Positions 61,714 to 64,000 of a DNA stretch of 64,000 nt are shown here, one piece after another (positions within the stretch are counted from its first letter, which is position 1; each line of letters begins with the position of its first letter). The notes below the pieces were generated by a model, which worked only from the letters and a program-made list of their open reading frames with translations, was not told the DNA's origin and searched no databases. This stretch comes from Crenobacter intestini. Lineage in GTDB: Bacteria > Pseudomonadota > Gammaproteobacteria > Burkholderiales > Chromobacteriaceae. The stretch spans positions 1-64,000 of the forward strand of contig NZ_STGJ01000015.1 of the NCBI RefSeq assembly GCF_004919095.1. Reading direction: 5' to 3'. The position numbers and the translations under genes are program-made.

Positions 61714-62147
61714 GATTTGCCCTCCTGCAGCAGCCGCGCGACGCGCGCGGGATCCAGCCTGCACAACAGGCGTCCGTCGTATTCGGCGGCGGGAGAGGCC
61801 GCGCAGGCGCCCAGGCAGTACACGGCCTCGACGTCGATATCCGCGGGCGCGCCTTGGGCGGCCAGCCACAGCGCCTCGCTGCCCGTCGCGCGGCACGACT
61901 CGGCACGGCAGATGCGCAGCCGGTGCAGGTTCGGCGGGCTGCGCCGGAAGTCCGCGTAGAAGCTGACCACCCCTTCGAGCTCGGCGCGCGAGATGCGCAG
62001 CGCCTTGGCGATAGCCGCGATCGCCGTCTCCGGGATGTAGCCGCAGGCGGCCTGCACCGCGTGCAATAGCGGCAGCAACGCGCCTTTCTGCCTCCTGTGG
62101 CTTTCGATCAGCGCGGCTAGCGCTTCGTCTGTCAACGGCCCGGTCAT
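61710..62147 (-). CDS. fdsG: formate dehydrogenase gamma (NuoE-like) subunit
   Basis: A 145-residue thioredoxin-like [2Fe-2S] protein. LLHAVQAACGYIPE, CRAESCRATG and CLGACAASPA give the four cysteines of the NuoE-type cluster. It is the first gene of fdsG-fdsB-fdsA. The usual fdsC and fdsD accessory genes are not found downstream of fdsA in this window. The 131-bp gap to katG holds its promoter region and the katG terminator; I see no steroid element there. Confidence 0.9.
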   Translation of the reverse strand: MTGPLTDEALAALIESHRRQKGALLPLLHAVQAACGYIPETAIAAIAKALRISRAELEGVVSFYADFRRSPPNLHRLRICRAESCRATGSEALWLAAQGAPADIDVEAVYCLGACAASPAAEYDGRLLCRLDPARVARLLQEGKS

Positions 62148-62238
62148 CGCGTCGCTCCCGTCGGCTTAAAAACCCACTTTAGTTAGTTGCCTAAGCATTT
62201 TCAGGCCATGTGGCTGGCCAAAGTGAAACTGAACAAAA

Positions 62239-62260
62239 AGGGCACCCCGCGGGGTGCCCT
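62239..62260 (-). terminator. rho-independent terminator after katG
   Basis: AGGGCACCCC and GGGGTGCCCT around GC, followed on the minus strand by TTTTGTTC. Confidence 0.88.
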
Positions 62261-62278
62261 CGCGCTTGAAGCCCAGGC

Positions 62279-64000
<1,722 letters not shown>

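Overview
The window is a high-GC proteobacterial chromosome segment, most likely from a betaproteobacterium (inferred from gene content and style; no rRNA or other direct taxonomic marker is present). Almost all of it is one large steroid-degradation locus, and the gene set points to bile acid or other C5-side-chain steroids rather than only testosterone-type compounds.

Layout. 1-67: start of pntA. 100-11513 (minus): side-chain operon resembling the mycobacterial igr/chs set (two-subunit MaoC hydratase, Ltp2-type aldolase, paired acyl-CoA dehydrogenases, FATP-like CoA ligase, SDRs, metallo-beta-lactamase fold hydrolase, membrane protein) ending in a FadD3-like ligase. 11672-18986 (plus): enoyl-CoA hydratase, two-domain flavin reductase, chemoreceptor, MFS carrier and a second acyl-CoA dehydrogenase pair. 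19050-20397: a degenerate integron (intI remnant, attI, one HEPN-protein cassette, two attC sites). 20513-30670: ring degradation, with kshB, 3beta/17beta-HSD, two KstD-like flavoproteins and hsaA on the minus strand and hsaD-hsaE-hsaG-hsaF on the plus strand. 30830-32509: an AT-rich reverse transcriptase gene with a structured ncRNA upstream. 32565-33577: DUF924 gene and a run of inverted repeats. 33578-39448: OYE, SnoaL-like and SDR operon facing an aldehyde dehydrogenase/SDR operon. 39511-44317: TeiR-like LuxR regulator, RND permease and YCF48-like propeller. 44390-50937: thiolase/MaoC/SDR operon, 7alpha-HSD-like SDR, DUF1329 and DUF1302 envelope proteins. 51147-57339: a third acyl-CoA dehydrogenase pair, ligase, second aldolase and a DUF35-MaoC fusion. 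57392-62147: fdsGBA formate dehydrogenase. 62279-64000: katG, running off the right end.

How it works together. CoA ligases activate side-chain and ring acids; three acyl-CoA dehydrogenase pairs, two hydratase/aldolase sets and the aldehyde dehydrogenase shorten the side chain by aldol cleavage; hydroxysteroid dehydrogenases, KstD, KshB and HsaA process the rings; HsaD-E-G-F finish the A/B-ring fragments. The envelope genes (DUF1302, DUF1329, YCF48-like, RND) may move hydrophobic steroids. kshA, hsaC, ipdAB and ipdC are not in the window and must lie elsewhere.

Two results stand out. First, eleven copies of a 19-bp element (consensus close to CTAGTCCGNTCGGACGATG in gene orientation) lie in front of nearly every steroid operon, mostly 55-80 bp from the start codon, and probably define one regulon, perhaps controlled by the TeiR-like protein. 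Second, two foreign AT-rich inserts interrupt the locus: the integron remnant with a HEPN cassette, and an RT-ncRNA unit arranged like defence-associated reverse transcriptases.
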